Below are positions 17,104 to 26,669 of a DNA stretch of 43,706 nucleotides, piece after piece. Numbering within the stretch: the stretch's first letter is position 1; every line of letters begins with the position of its first letter. Position numbers and translations under genes: made by a program. The notes under the pieces were generated by a model, which saw only the letters and a program-made list of their open reading frames with translations, had not been told where the DNA came from and searched no databases. Origin of the DNA: an uncultured Prevotellaceae bacterium (GTDB lineage: Bacteria; Bacteroidota; Bacteroidia; Bacteroidales; Bacteroidaceae); the NCBI GenBank assembly GCA_947303855.1, contig CAMYZO010000018.1, positions 1 through 43,706 on the forward strand. Direction: 5' to 3'.

Positions 17104-18684
17104 TTACCCCATCACCCAATCCTCAACCGTCATGGTCGCTGGCGAGAACTTCACACCTACCTTTACTATCTTTCGCCCGTCGGTTTCGTAGGGGCGGGCA
17201 TAGCCGTGACTGTCAATCTGCTCAAGAGCATCCTTGGCCGTTCCATTCACCTTGAACTCAAGCACATAGATGGTGTCGGGCATCCATACCACCATGTCGG
17301 TACGGCCACCGGCACACTTCACCTGCGTACGGACGTAGAAATTTAGCATGGTAAATATCAAGTACATCGTATATTCATAGAACCCCTCGGCAACTGACAC
17401 GTCAGCCAGTTTCTTCTTGAAGCCTTCTACGTATGGTACACCTGCTAGATAAACCTGCATCTCACGCATGGCTTGATTAACATCGTCATTCTTTAATGCT
17501 AGCCAGAATTTCATTGCAAAACCGGCTTTTACGTCACGTGTTTCCAATCCTGTATAGACGGGCAACAGACCTTCTGCAAAACCGATGCGTACTTCCTGAT
17601 TGGGAATGGATAGCGTGTATAAGTCTACCTCGCGATTATAATCCTTAATTGTCAGATAACCACTTTGGTAAAGTAATGGCAGTGCACTCTGCATATTCTC
17701 GGTAGGCTGGTCAAAGTCTGAAGAAAACACTTCAAGGTTCTCCAACGACAAGATGTCGGTTCTAAAGTGTTGCATCTGGCGAATCAGGAATGTAGGGGTG
17801 CCGCTCTCAAACCAGTAGTTGGCAACTTTGCGCTGTTGGAATGCTTTAAGCAGACTAAAGGGATTGTAGATTTCTTCTGAGTCTTCTGTGAAGTGGTAAC
17901 CATCGTATCGCTGCTTAAGATTCTGGTGCATATCTTCGTATGACATGCTGTTAAGACTTGCTAACCGCTCGACATCTTCCTTCAGTGTCGATGAAAGTTC
18001 ATGCTCTGTGATGCCGCAGATTGCGGCAAAAGCCGTGTCCATCGTCACATTCGTCAGGTTATTGATAGTTGAGAAGATGCTCAACTGCGAGAATTTGGTG
18101 ATGCCGGTGATGAAGCAGAACTTAATTTTGGGTTCCAACTGCTTTAGTCGCTGATAGAACTCCTGCATCACCTCCCTCAATTCTTTTAAGGCAGCTTCCT
18201 CATGCAACACATCCAACAAAGGAGCATCATACTCGTCAATAATGACAGCCACCTGACGGCCTGTCTGGTCGAAGGCTCGACTGACAACCCCCGCAAAGCG
18301 CATTCCTGGGGTAATCTCTTCCTCATTACGGCCATAGAGTTTCTCATGATCACTGATTATCCGCACCAGTTCTTGTCTGATGCCTTGAGGTGACATGTGC
18401 TTGGCTCCGCTCAAATCTAAGTGTATCACGGGATACTGCTCCCAAGCCTGCTCCAGCGCCATGATTTTCAAGCCATCGAACAAGGACTTCTCGCCACGGA
18501 AATAGGAATCGAGCGTGCTGGTGAGCAGCGACTTGCCGAAACGGCGGGGACGGCTCATAAACACAAACTTAGCGTAATGGGCTAATTGCCACACCAAATC
18601 GGTCTTGTCAACATAAATATAGCCGCCGTTAATAATCTCTGAAAACGTCTGTATGCCTATAGGATATTTTCTGTTTGCCATCAT
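17104..18684 (-). CDS. AAA-ATPase-like and PD-(D/E)XK nuclease-like domain protein
   Basis: A member of a family widespread and often multicopy in Bacteroidetes and other anaerobes, of unknown cellular role. The 526 residues start with KYPIGIQTFSEIINGGYIYVDKT (in part), the family hallmark. A P-loop-like SRPRRFGKSLL (44-54) and VIIDEYDAPL (Walker B-like) follow. The C-terminal domain contains GRTDMVVW and, about a dozen residues on, EFKVNG (about 460-481), the D...ExK pattern of PD-(D/E)XK nucleases. Nothing ties it to sugar chemistry, so its place between the chain-length gene and glf looks like a passenger insertion. A decayed relative lies directly downstream. Confidence 0.87.
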   Translation of the reverse strand: MMANRKYPIGIQTFSEIINGGYIYVDKTDLVWQLAHYAKFVFMSRPRRFGKSLLTSTLDSYFRGEKSLFDGLKIMALEQAWEQYPVIHLDLSGAKHMSPQGIRQELVRIISDHEKLYGRNEEEITPGMRFAGVVSRAFDQTGRQVAVIIDEYDAPLLDVLHEEAALKELREVMQEFYQRLKQLEPKIKFCFITGITKFSQLSIFSTINNLTNVTMDTAFAAICGITEHELSSTLKEDVERLASLNSMSYEDMHQNLKQRYDGYHFTEDSEEIYNPFSLLKAFQQRKVANYWFESGTPTFLIRQMQHFRTDILSLENLEVFSSDFDQPTENMQSALPLLYQSGYLTIKDYNREVDLYTLSIPNQEVRIGFAEGLLPVYTGLETRDVKAGFAMKFWLALKNDDVNQAMREMQVYLAGVPYVEGFKKKLADVSVAEGFYEYTMYLIFTMLNFYVRTQVKCAGGRTDMVVWMPDTIYVLEFKVNGTAKDALEQIDSHGYARPYETDGRKIVKVGVKFSPATMTVEDWVMG

Positions 18685-18712
18685 TGTAGTTGTAAATTGT
18701 TCGTCAGGAAGG

Positions 18713-19792
18713 TTATGAAATGCCGAGCAGCGGTTTCAGCAGGTTATCCTTGTAGAAGGCCCAGGCCGTGGTGCAGCAGAAGGCGAGGAAAAGGGCCATT
18801 AAGACAATACGCTTACGTTTGGGGCCGACAGGCTTGACAGGTACTGTAGCACTCTGTAAGGTAGTGAAGGCCGGTGTTTCCTCCTGAACCTTGGCTTTAG
18901 CTGCCTGTAGTTGGTTGGCTACGGCATTGTAAGCGTTGAACTTCAGTTGCATCTCGTTCTCTAAATCTACTTGCTTGGTACGTACACTCTGCAAGATGAT
19001 GTCCTGGTTGGCATCGGCAAACTCAGCATAGAGCTGGCGTGCACGGTCATACTCGCGTTTAGTTTCGGCAAACAGTTTCTTCTGGTACTCCAAGTCCTTA
19101 CGGGCCTTGCCGGTACGGTACTGCGTAATGAAATCCTGAAGGCGTGCCTTTACTGAGTCTGCCATGGTAGCAGCTATCCAGGGGTCCTGGTCGTGCACTT
19201 GAATGGTGATGACCATGGTTTTCTTATCAACATCACACACAATCTTTCTTTTGAGGCTATTGACTATGGCGGTTTGCTTCTTGGTCAGACGAAAAGGATC
19301 GACTTCCTTCTTGTTAGCCTTGGCAAGCTGAGCAGAGTCAACGGGAAATATACTGGAGATACCATTTAAGATGCCGCCTATGAGAGATGACCACCAGGGT
19401 TGTTTCTGCTCGGTGAGCAGATAATCGTAATAGGTCATAACGCGGGTGCTGTCTTTCTTATGGACCTTGACAGGAAACAAACTGGTCTTGAAATCAACGC
19501 TATTCATCAAATCAGGATAAAGCGTAGGGAAAAGTGCTTCGTTTCCTACAGAGGACGTCCCCATCTTAAGGCCGAATGAGGATGCCAACGCTGTCAGGGA
19601 AGTGCGACTGCTGGTCATTGACAGTTCCGGTGCCAGCATAACTTCACAGGTATAGGACTTCGGCAGGCTGAGGGCATAGATGCAGGCCAGCACAAAGGTG
19701 ATACCAAGAACCTTGGCATAGAGACGGCGGCGACTCTTGACAGACTGCCAGAGAGAGGCGAAGTCAATTTTTGAATTGGGGGCTGTATTCAT
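18713..19792 (-). CDS. Wzz/GumC-like polysaccharide chain-length determinant
   Basis: Inner-membrane protein that sets the length of the polymer made by Wzy. The 359-residue protein has the expected two-helix topology: one membrane segment at about 25-43, a long periplasmic part with coiled-coil character (about 220-305, rich in Lys, Glu, Ala and Gln), and a second segment at about 330-348. The proline-containing stretch VPVKPVGPKRKR precedes the second helix, as is typical. It lacks a cytoplasmic tyrosine-kinase domain, and no separate kinase or phosphatase of the Wzc/Wzb type lies nearby. As first gene of the locus it follows a consensus promoter and long leader. Confidence 0.9.
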   Translation of the reverse strand: MNTAPNSKIDFASLWQSVKSRRRLYAKVLGITFVLACIYALSLPKSYTCEVMLAPELSMTSSRTSLTALASSFGLKMGTSSVGNEALFPTLYPDLMNSVDFKTSLFPVKVHKKDSTRVMTYYDYLLTEQKQPWWSSLIGGILNGISSIFPVDSAQLAKANKKEVDPFRLTKKQTAIVNSLKRKIVCDVDKKTMVITIQVHDQDPWIAATMADSVKARLQDFITQYRTGKARKDLEYQKKLFAETKREYDRARQLYAEFADANQDIILQSVRTKQVDLENEMQLKFNAYNAVANQLQAAKAKVQEETPAFTTLQSATVPVKPVGPKRKRIVLMALFLAFCCTTAWAFYKDNLLKPLLGIS

Positions 19793-20006
19793 ATCTTTAA
19801 TACTTGATTCAATGTCGGCGAAAATCAGGTTTTCTGCCTTCTTGAGGTGTAGGCACTTTAATCTTTGTTCTGCATCTCAAAAGGAAACAGAACATAATTT
19901 ATTGAAAATCAGACGGATTCAAAGGTTTTTCACATTAAAAATGTGTTCCGAAATTCCGAATCCAGATGTACACGCTGGTTCTTTCAGACTGTCCCGAACC
20001 CTATAA
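19793..20006 (-). promoter_or_regulatory. Long 5' leader of the exopolysaccharide operon
   Basis: About 210 nt separate the predicted start of transcription from the first start codon. It can form small hairpins: GGTTC/GAACC arms within 19977-20000, and CACATT/AATGTG arms within 19931-19945. A TTCCGAA direct repeat lies at 19946-19960. Leaders of Bacteroides capsule operons can be sites of transcript-elongation control, but no UpxY/UpxZ-type gene is present here, so such control is only a possibility. The long leader is inferred from the promoter position. Confidence 0.5.
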
Positions 20007-20012
20007 TGACCG

Positions 20013-20044
20013 CAAAGATACGACAAATTTTACAATTGGACAAA
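20013..20044 (-). promoter_or_regulatory. Bacteroidetes-type promoter for the exopolysaccharide operon
   Basis: On the minus strand TTTG (20044-20041) is followed after exactly 20 nt by TATCTTTG (20020-20013), a perfect match to the Bacteroidetes sigma consensus TTTG-N19-21-TAnnTTTG. Transcription should begin near 20006. It starts within 10 bp of the stop codon of the preceding DUF5703 gene, so it separates the polysaccharide operon from the hydrolase operon. Confidence 0.85.
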
Positions 20045-20052
20045 AGAAACTA

Positions 20053-22182
20053 CTATTTTTTTTGAATGCCGTCAACGGCATAGGTGGTCTTTCCGTCACG
20101 TATTGCACCCTCAACACACCGCCGCCCTGAGATGTAAAGCCGGAAACGGCAGTTCCACTCGCGGGGCCAGGCAGGGAAGAGAATGGGGTTATGGTCGAGG
20201 TCTTCCTGAAGGAGCATCTCCTGCAGGCCAATCATACCCGCACCGCCACGGTTGTGGTCGGGAGCCCAGTCGAAGCCCGGGTCCCAGAAAGCCGGAAAGC
20301 GATAAGGCCCACTGGCCAGCTTCGCGGTGTTCAGGCGCCGGGCTTCGTCGGTAAGCCCTAAACAGGCCGCCCAGATATTGTCCTGCTTCCAGCCTTTTGT
20401 GCTACGCATCTGCAGGGCGTGAGGGTCTTTCAGATAGGTGTTACGTGCTATGTCTATATGCGGTCTTCCCATGCCGTAGAGGCGCCAGGGAAAGACGGGA
20501 TAGAGCTGGGGTGTCTCGGTATTCTGAATACGCTCCCAGCTTTCTGCCGGCGCAATGCAGGTGTCGCCGTCGACGACGCAGAGGGGTATGTCGGGCAGCA
20601 TGCCGGTGTCTGCGCCTATAGCGTCAAGGCTGTTTTTCATGGCGTAGAGGGCAGCCACGGTGCTGGCAGGGTTACGGGCCATCTTATAGGTCTCGCAACC
20701 TGAGCCAGGGTAGATGACCAGACTGGGGTAATGACAGGCAAAGAAGCGCAAGGTCTCGTCGATGAGCGGCTGGTACTTGTACAACGTGCTGTCGGGCTGA
20801 AGGGGGCGCATCAGGAGTGCCATCTGGCAGAACTCCAGGGCGGTGTCCCATTCATACTCCAGCCATTTGTTCTTCTCCACACCCCAGTCGTCGCCGTCCT
20901 TGTGCTTGCCATACTCGGCGGGATTGGGCAGTCCGAAGTTCTCTATCTGTTCGCTGAAACAGGCACCGCCGTGGTTCCAGTGCTGCCAAGACCATGCCAC
21001 GGCGTTGGGCAGCATCCGCAGATAAGTGTCGAGCTGTGACCGCAGCAGGTCGTAGTCGCCGCTCTTCAGCAGGGGCCAGTACACAAGTCGCTGGTTCTGA
21101 GCCGTCATCGTACCCCCACCCCATTTCCGGTAGTCGGGGGTGAAGGTGGCGGCAGAGTCCACGTAGACAGGATCGAAGGTGAAGAGTCCGCCATTGAACT
21201 TCGTGGGCCACTGGCCTCGGGCATTGCAGCCCAGCATATAGCGCATCAGCTCGTAGTTACGTACCATCGTACGGCATTCGGCGGCCGCATCATCGTCCAC
21301 CTGTATCCAGCTGCGCTGCCAGTAGTCATGCCACCAGCGGGCACTACGCTGCCGCGACTCATTATGCCCCACCTGTGACGGACGGTTCATGCTGATGCGG
21401 ATGATGCAGTTCCTTTGTCTCTTGCAAGTAAAGTTCCAGCTGCGGTAGTCGGTGGAGGCATAGATACCGTCGGTGGTGCCCTGGTAGCGGAATCCGGGCA
21501 TCGTCATCTCGCCATGCAGCAGCAGACCGCCAATGGGGTTGTAGAGCTGGTCTTTCACGCTGCTCATGCGCTGGCGCTCAACGGTGAAGTCGAACACGGT
21601 CTGCTGGCGGTTCCGATGACTGAAGGTCAGCCTGCCGTCTTCAGCCCTGATACTGTCGGCAAAGGTATGGCAGTCTTTGGGGATAACCCATTTATAGGAG
21701 CATTGCTGGCACTCGGCCTTGGTCACGGGACGGTCACGGTAGCGCCAACTCTCATAACTCAAGGTGGCTGTCCTCTGCCGTCCAGACTGCGTGGTGACAA
21801 ACACCACTGGCTCCTGCACGTCGGCCCATAACCTAACTTCGGTGCCGCCACCTTTTATATAAATACATCCCTCGTCGAGACAGAGACGCTGCTCGAAATC
21901 CTTGCCCATGAAAGGCTGACCGTCGATGTGTAGGCGCCAGCGTCCGGCCTTCAGCAGCGTGTTGTTCTCATCAAACCAGCCACTCTGGGCGATATAGAAG
22001 AGCAAGTCGCCCTGCTCTACCCAGACGTTCATGCCGATGTCGTGCCCACCGCAGGGCATCGACTCGCTGGCATTACGACTTGGCGAGGTCCATACATAGT
22101 CGCGGGGGACGTAGTCGGCTCGGAGTGCTGCGAACGCACTCAGCATGCAGAGTAAACAGACGATTCTTTTGGGCATCTTCAC
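20053..22182 (-). CDS. DUF5703-domain glycoside hydrolase-like protein
   Basis: A secreted or periplasmic protein of a family found in Bacteroidetes carbohydrate-use clusters. Residues 1-22 form a signal peptide. The N-terminal region (about 25-290) matches the DUF5703 pattern, with VWTSPSRNASESMPCGGHDIG and LLFYIAQSGWFDEN. The rest looks like an alpha/alpha-barrel catalytic domain of the kind seen in GH95-related enzymes, with WPTKFNGGLFTFD, RKWGGGTMTAQNQRLVYWPLL (in part) and an EYEWDTALEF segment offering acidic residues. The substrate is unknown; the neighbouring rhamnosidase and GH2 enzyme suggest a shared plant or host glycan. It is the last gene of the hydrolase operon, 21 bp after the esterase gene. 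Confidence 0.8.
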   Translation of the reverse strand: MKMPKRIVCLLCMLSAFAALRADYVPRDYVWTSPSRNASESMPCGGHDIGMNVWVEQGDLLFYIAQSGWFDENNTLLKAGRWRLHIDGQPFMGKDFEQRLCLDEGCIYIKGGGTEVRLWADVQEPVVFVTTQSGRQRTATLSYESWRYRDRPVTKAECQQCSYKWVIPKDCHTFADSIRAEDGRLTFSHRNRQQTVFDFTVERQRMSSVKDQLYNPIGGLLLHGEMTMPGFRYQGTTDGIYASTDYRSWNFTCKRQRNCIIRISMNRPSQVGHNESRQRSARWWHDYWQRSWIQVDDDAAAECRTMVRNYELMRYMLGCNARGQWPTKFNGGLFTFDPVYVDSAATFTPDYRKWGGGTMTAQNQRLVYWPLLKSGDYDLLRSQLDTYLRMLPNAVAWSWQHWNHGGACFSEQIENFGLPNPAEYGKHKDGDDWGVEKNKWLEYEWDTALEFCQMALLMRPLQPDSTLYKYQPLIDETLRFFACHYPSLVIYPGSGCETYKMARNPASTVAALYAMKNSLDAIGADTGMLPDIPLCVVDGDTCIAPAESWERIQNTETPQLYPVFPWRLYGMGRPHIDIARNTYLKDPHALQMRSTKGWKQDNIWAACLGLTDEARRLNTAKLASGPYRFPAFWDPGFDWAPDHNRGGAGMIGLQEMLLQEDLDHNPILFPAWPREWNCRFRLYISGRRCVEGAIRDGKTTYAVDGIQKK

Positions 22183-22203
22183 CTTTTTAGTTTTTTTACT
22201 TTT

Positions 22204-23622
22204 TTACCTTTTCTCCTCCCAGTTATCAGTACGGAAAGAGGAAACGGGCAGACCGTCGTGCATCAGGTCACCTACCACCCAGTCGTTGAAAGCATAGCGC
22301 ACGGCGGCGGGCTGCCTCACCTTGTCGCAAATGACATAAACACGGTTGCGGCTCACCCACACCTTGGTGGCAGGATGAAACACGCGGTCGTTGCCTGCCA
22401 CCTGGAAGTTAGGCGATGTGGTGCCGTTCTCAAAGTAGACCCACTCCCGTGAGCGGTCGAAACTGACGACGCAGGTGTCGCCCTTGAACTCCACCTCCTT
22501 ATACCGGGCAAACTCCGGCAGCCCCTTCACGTCGTAGGTGTTGGCAAGAGCCAGCAGGGCCAGCCGCTCGCCAGCCTGACGCTTCTTGCGGGGATGAATG
22601 CCATACTCCAGACCGGCATCCATCAGCACCGCCATCCGGCTATTGGGAATCAGGGCCTCAGCCTTCATCTGCTGTTCACGCAGGTACTGGCTGTCTTTCC
22701 AGTCGATGAGCGAATAGTCGTAAGGGGCAATCTGACAATAGTAGAAGGGAAACGGCCCCTGTTGCCACTCCGTGCGCCACCCTTCGACCATGCGGGCCAG
22801 CAAGGGGGCGTAGAAGTCGTAGCGCGGCACATTGTCCTCGCCCTGATACCAGATGACACCACGCATGCCGTAGCCTACAAGGGGTGCCAGTTGTCCGTTG
22901 TAGAGGGCCGTGGGGCAACGCTGCTGCAGTTTCTTCACGTCGGCCTCGGTGATGGTCTGCCGCACCTTGGGAAAGGCTTTCAGCCAGTCGGCCTTCATCC
23001 AGGCCTCGCAGGCAGAACCGCCGAAAGAGGTAGAGATGAGTCCCACGGGAACACCCAAGGTCTGGCGCAGCGCACGTCCGAAGTAGTAGGCTGTGGCAGA
23101 GAAATCGCGCACGGAGGCGGTGTTGGCCTCGTTCCACTGACCTGTCGCATCGTCGACAGGGGTCAGCGACACATGCCGTTTGACGGTAAAGAGGCGCAGT
23201 TGCGAATCCTTGCATCGCAGCAGTTCCTCGGTAGTACCTTCCACGGGCTGCTGCTTGAAGCCCTTCATCTGCATCTCCATATTCGACTGTCCGGAGCATA
23301 TCCACACCTCGCCAACCATCACATTGTTCAACTGCAGCAGGTCGCCGTCGTTGAAGGCCACCGTGTAGGGACCGCCGGCCGCCGGTGTCAGCACCTTCAC
23401 CTCAAAACGGCCGTTATGGTCGGCCTTTGCCTGATAGGTCTTGCCGTCCCACGAGCCTCTGATGCTGACTGTCTTGCCGGCATCCGTCCAGCCCCAGATG
23501 TTACACTCCGACTGCTGTTGCAGCACCATGTTGTCGCTGAAGAACTGCGGCAGTTTGATTTTCGATTGCGCCGTCAGCAGACAACCGCAGAGGACGCAGA
23601 TGACACAGGTGAGTCTTTTCAT
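22204..23622 (-). CDS. Sialate O-acetylesterase-family (SASA) carbohydrate esterase
   Basis: Removes acetyl groups from sugars so glycosidases can proceed; the family name does not fix the substrate as sialic acid. The ATG at 23622 gives a signal peptide (MKRLTCVICVLCGCLLTAQS) and follows the previous stop codon by a single base; the longer open frame upstream to 23682 lacks a signal and overlaps the previous gene, so it is rejected. The 472 residues show the family opening LPQFFSDNMVLQQ, a beta-sandwich linker, the nucleophile block GEVWICSGQSNMEM (serine at 113), WYQGEDN, and the late histidine block YGIHPRKKRQAGERLA. All catalytic elements are present. Confidence 0.92.
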   Translation of the reverse strand: MKRLTCVICVLCGCLLTAQSKIKLPQFFSDNMVLQQQSECNIWGWTDAGKTVSIRGSWDGKTYQAKADHNGRFEVKVLTPAAGGPYTVAFNDGDLLQLNNVMVGEVWICSGQSNMEMQMKGFKQQPVEGTTEELLRCKDSQLRLFTVKRHVSLTPVDDATGQWNEANTASVRDFSATAYYFGRALRQTLGVPVGLISTSFGGSACEAWMKADWLKAFPKVRQTITEADVKKLQQRCPTALYNGQLAPLVGYGMRGVIWYQGEDNVPRYDFYAPLLARMVEGWRTEWQQGPFPFYYCQIAPYDYSLIDWKDSQYLREQQMKAEALIPNSRMAVLMDAGLEYGIHPRKKRQAGERLALLALANTYDVKGLPEFARYKEVEFKGDTCVVSFDRSREWVYFENGTTSPNFQVAGNDRVFHPATKVWVSRNRVYVICDKVRQPAAVRYAFNDWVVGDLMHDGLPVSSFRTDNWEEKR

Positions 23623-23623
23623 A

Positions 23624-26600
23624 TTATTGTTCTGTAATGATTTCTGGTGCTTCAAGGAGTCCGGCAGGCAGCAACGCCTCACCCTTCGTGCGATACTTGG
23701 CGTTGGTCCAGATGCCTTGATAGGGAGCCTTGCCCCTATCGGCTCCCCGCAGGGCGTTATGCCATGTGTTGACCACCTCTAGTTCCACCGTATTGCGGCC
23801 TTTCTGCAGGATGCCGGTGATGTCCACCTCGTATGGGGCTGTCCACGCAATGCCACAGTCCTTGCCGTTAATCCACACATGAGCCAGATCCTTCACGTGG
23901 GGCAGCGACAGCCAGGCACGTCCCTGAGGCACCTCGTCGGCCTTCAGTTTCCACGTGGTTGTATAGCGGGCATGGCCGCTGAAATAGCGAATCCTGTCAT
24001 CATCATGCTGACTCCAGTCGAAGAGCGGCTGACTTTTCAGGGTGATGCCGCTTTCTTTAAAGAAGATGTCCCAGGATTCATCACCAGGTTTCGTGCGAAC
24101 CCTTGGTTTGACCGCAGCGGCGTTCGTGGTTGCCCCGGTCATACTGGCGGCTTGTCCGTAGCAGACAAAAACCGAGCCGTATGGCGGCAGTGTGATACTG
24201 CCGTCGAAGGTGTTCTGCTCGCCATTCAGCGGGTGATACACCACGGCCGTTTCGTGCTTCTGTCGGAAGGTGGGTGTAAAGGTCTGTTCCCTGTCTGTCT
24301 GGTTAGAAAGGAAGTAGATGTCGAAGGTCTCACCGCTGCGATGGGCGTAGGCAATGCCCTCTGGCAAGACGGCATCAGGGGCGAACTGTCGGAACGTGGC
24401 ACTTGTGTAGGGCTTGTCGACCACTACAATGCCTTGTCTGCGCAGATGGTTGATGCGTTGCTGCACTTCTGCGGAAACCGTCACCCATGTAGGGATAACC
24501 AGTACCTTGTAACCGAAAGGCTGATGCAGCAAGGCATCCTTGTTCATCGAGTCGTACTGATAGCCGTGCAGGGGGTTCACCCAGTCCTTCAGGTCGAGGA
24601 TGCCGGCAGCATGGCGCACGCCGACGGGGGATTCAATCATGGGTAAACCTTGATTGGCGAGGCGCTCCCGTTCAGAGGCCACACGCTCAAGACCGAAGAG
24701 TCCGGGCAGCATCGGCACCAGACGGTCGGGCGTGTAGGCACGGCGGGGCATCTCTTCACCTGTGTACACGGCAATGTCGACCACGGGCTTGCCCTTCTGC
24801 AGGAGTGTCTGACAGCGGGTGATGTAACCGACAAAGGCCTTGGCCTCGGGGAACCACGTCTGGTCGCGCTGGAAGAAGAGCCCGATGCCGTCGAGCGTCA
24901 TGCCCGGCTTGCGGTCAAGCCACGGGTTATGGGTGTTGACATGGAAGAAGAGGCGGTTCATGCCCAGACAGAAGTTACGGTCTAACAGGGGTTTTATCAT
25001 TGCCGGTGTCTCGTCCCACACGCCACGCACCTCTGTAAACCCTTCGGCCTGCACTATCTGCTTGCCGTAGACATGGGCGCCGCTGATGGCATCAAGCATG
25101 TCGTTGGGCTTGTCGTGGGTAGGCGAGTTCAGCCAGTATTCGCCCATGGGCACGTCCACATATTTGTAATGCTCCATGCCGTCGCTGACCATCGTGGGCG
25201 CGACACTCTCTGACGACAGCTGTACTCCATACTGCCGGGCCTTTTGGGCAACGGTAGCGAAGAACACCTCGTTGACGAGTTCGTTGATGGTTGTGCGCAC
25301 ATCGCGTAACACTCCGTCGCCACCACTCATGGGCACACCGGCAAAGAGGGGAAGCAGCGGCAGGATATCGTAGCCACGGCGACGCTGAAACTCGCGGGCA
25401 AAGTCCTGGCTCCAGTTTTGTGAACCACACTCCCAGGAGTCTACGTGCATATACTTAACAACCTGATGATGAGGGCGCTGCATGAAAAGTCCGAACCAAT
25501 TGTCAATCTGTTTGGCGACAGCCTGCCGTGAGAACTTGTCACACTCCAGCCCCTTGGCGCCTCCCGCCGTGGCGTTGGTATGTCCCGTTGAGGTGTGCCC
25601 CATGCGGAGGATGCGCCACTGGCCTTCAGGCAGGTCAATGGACAGCTCGTCGCCCTGCATCTTAGTCATCACGATGTCTTGCGGCTGCAGGAAATCATCC
25701 AGGGTCAGATCGGCTTCCGGCGTGTCGGGAGCAATGCGCCACACATAGCCGGCCTTGCCTTCCCAATTGTCAATAAGGGCATAGCCGGAGAGTGTGATGC
25801 GCTTCAGTCTGAAGACGGGCTTCCACTTGGCAGCATCCAGGTCTTCGGCGCCAGGCTCCGTGCCTTCCGGTGTCCACTCAAAACGGAAGTACTTTGCCCG
25901 CGTAGGTGGAATGGTGAAGGTGGTGTTGAAACCCGTGTTCTGCCAGCCCTGACGGGGTGGTGTCAGTTGCTTCACGTCATAGTAGATGACGCCGTCGTCT
26001 GAGGCCTTCACCGTCAGCCGCTGGCACTGGATGTTTGTGCCTGAGGGTTCTATCTCTATGTTACGCACCAGTGTAGGCTTGTCGAATTGGTACTGTAGCC
26101 AGCATGGTTTGTCGGCGCAATAAACGCCCTTATCGTTCACCGTCACTTCTGGGGAACAGGTCATGCGGAGTGATGGGGGTAAGGCTGCCACGGGTATGGC
26201 ATACACCCCGATATCCTCGTAATAATCTTCGTAGTGATGCGGCTTCCGCATCATCAACTCATGATGACCACCGGCGACAATCGTATCGCAGAACACCACC
26301 CGCTGCATCGATTCCGCCGGTGTTATCCATGGTCCGCCAGCCAGTGCAAAGCCGTCGCAGACGTGTATCCCCATGCCCAGTCCAAGGCTGTCGGCCTGCT
26401 GCATGGCATAGTCCACCATCCGCCAGAAATGATCGCTGAGCGCATCGGCCTTTCCTTCGTATTCTGGATGCTGCTGCGCCCCACGAATGGGCATGAGGTA
26501 GCAGCCGCCCAGTCCCACGTCCTTCATAGCCTGCAGGTCGGCCTTGACACCAGCCTCCGAGACAGCACCGTACATCCAGTACCAGAAAGTCCAGGGCTTG

Positions 26601-26668
26601 GCGGTGTCGGCATGGCCGACACCTAATGGAAAAAGAATGGTAAATATTAATAAAAAGAACCGGTTCAT
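23624..26668 (-). CDS. GH106-type alpha-L-rhamnosidase-like glycoside hydrolase
   Basis: Likely cleaves terminal alpha-L-rhamnose from a complex glycan in the periplasm or at the surface. The 1014 residues start with a signal peptide (1-20). The GH106 opening motifs follow: WTFWYWMYGAVSEAGVKADL and AMKDVGLGGCYLMPI. The catalytic part contains QVVKYMHVDSWECGSQNW and the SSESVAPTMVSDG block. The C-terminal jelly-roll domain shows HVWINGKDCGIAWTAPYEVD and VVNTWHNALRGADRG, the usual galactose-binding-like ending of this family. The length matches GH106. It lies one base from the genes on either side, so the operon is very compact. Confidence 0.85.
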   Translation of the reverse strand: MNRFFLLIFTILFPLGVGHADTAKPWTFWYWMYGAVSEAGVKADLQAMKDVGLGGCYLMPIRGAQQHPEYEGKADALSDHFWRMVDYAMQQADSLGLGMGIHVCDGFALAGGPWITPAESMQRVVFCDTIVAGGHHELMMRKPHHYEDYYEDIGVYAIPVAALPPSLRMTCSPEVTVNDKGVYCADKPCWLQYQFDKPTLVRNIEIEPSGTNIQCQRLTVKASDDGVIYYDVKQLTPPRQGWQNTGFNTTFTIPPTRAKYFRFEWTPEGTEPGAEDLDAAKWKPVFRLKRITLSGYALIDNWEGKAGYVWRIAPDTPEADLTLDDFLQPQDIVMTKMQGDELSIDLPEGQWRILRMGHTSTGHTNATAGGAKGLECDKFSRQAVAKQIDNWFGLFMQRPHHQVVKYMHVDSWECGSQNWSQDFAREFQRRRGYDILPLLPLFAGVPMSGGDGVLRDVRTTINELVNEVFFATVAQKARQYGVQLSSESVAPTMVSDGMEHYKYVDVPMGEYWLNSPTHDKPNDMLDAISGAHVYGKQIVQAEGFTEVRGVWDETPAMIKPLLDRNFCLGMNRLFFHVNTHNPWLDRKPGMTLDGIGLFFQRDQTWFPEAKAFVGYITRCQTLLQKGKPVVDIAVYTGEEMPRRAYTPDRLVPMLPGLFGLERVASERERLANQGLPMIESPVGVRHAAGILDLKDWVNPLHGYQYDSMNKDALLHQPFGYKVLVIPTWVTVSAEVQQRINHLRRQGIVVVDKPYTSATFRQFAPDAVLPEGIAYAHRSGETFDIYFLSNQTDREQTFTPTFRQKHETAVVYHPLNGEQNTFDGSITLPPYGSVFVCYGQAASMTGATTNAAAVKPRVRTKPGDESWDIFFKESGITLKSQPLFDWSQHDDDRIRYFSGHARYTTTWKLKADEVPQGRAWLSLPHVKDLAHVWINGKDCGIAWTAPYEVDITGILQKGRNTVELEVVNTWHNALRGADRGKAPYQGIWTNAKYRTKGEALLPAGLLEAPEIITEQ

Positions 26669-26669
26669 A

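Noticed and set aside
22594..23637. Plus-strand open frame of 347 codons opposite the esterase gene
   Set aside because: Antisense to a protein with a signal peptide and full SASA motifs; its His/Gly/Val-rich content is typical of shadows in GC-rich genes.
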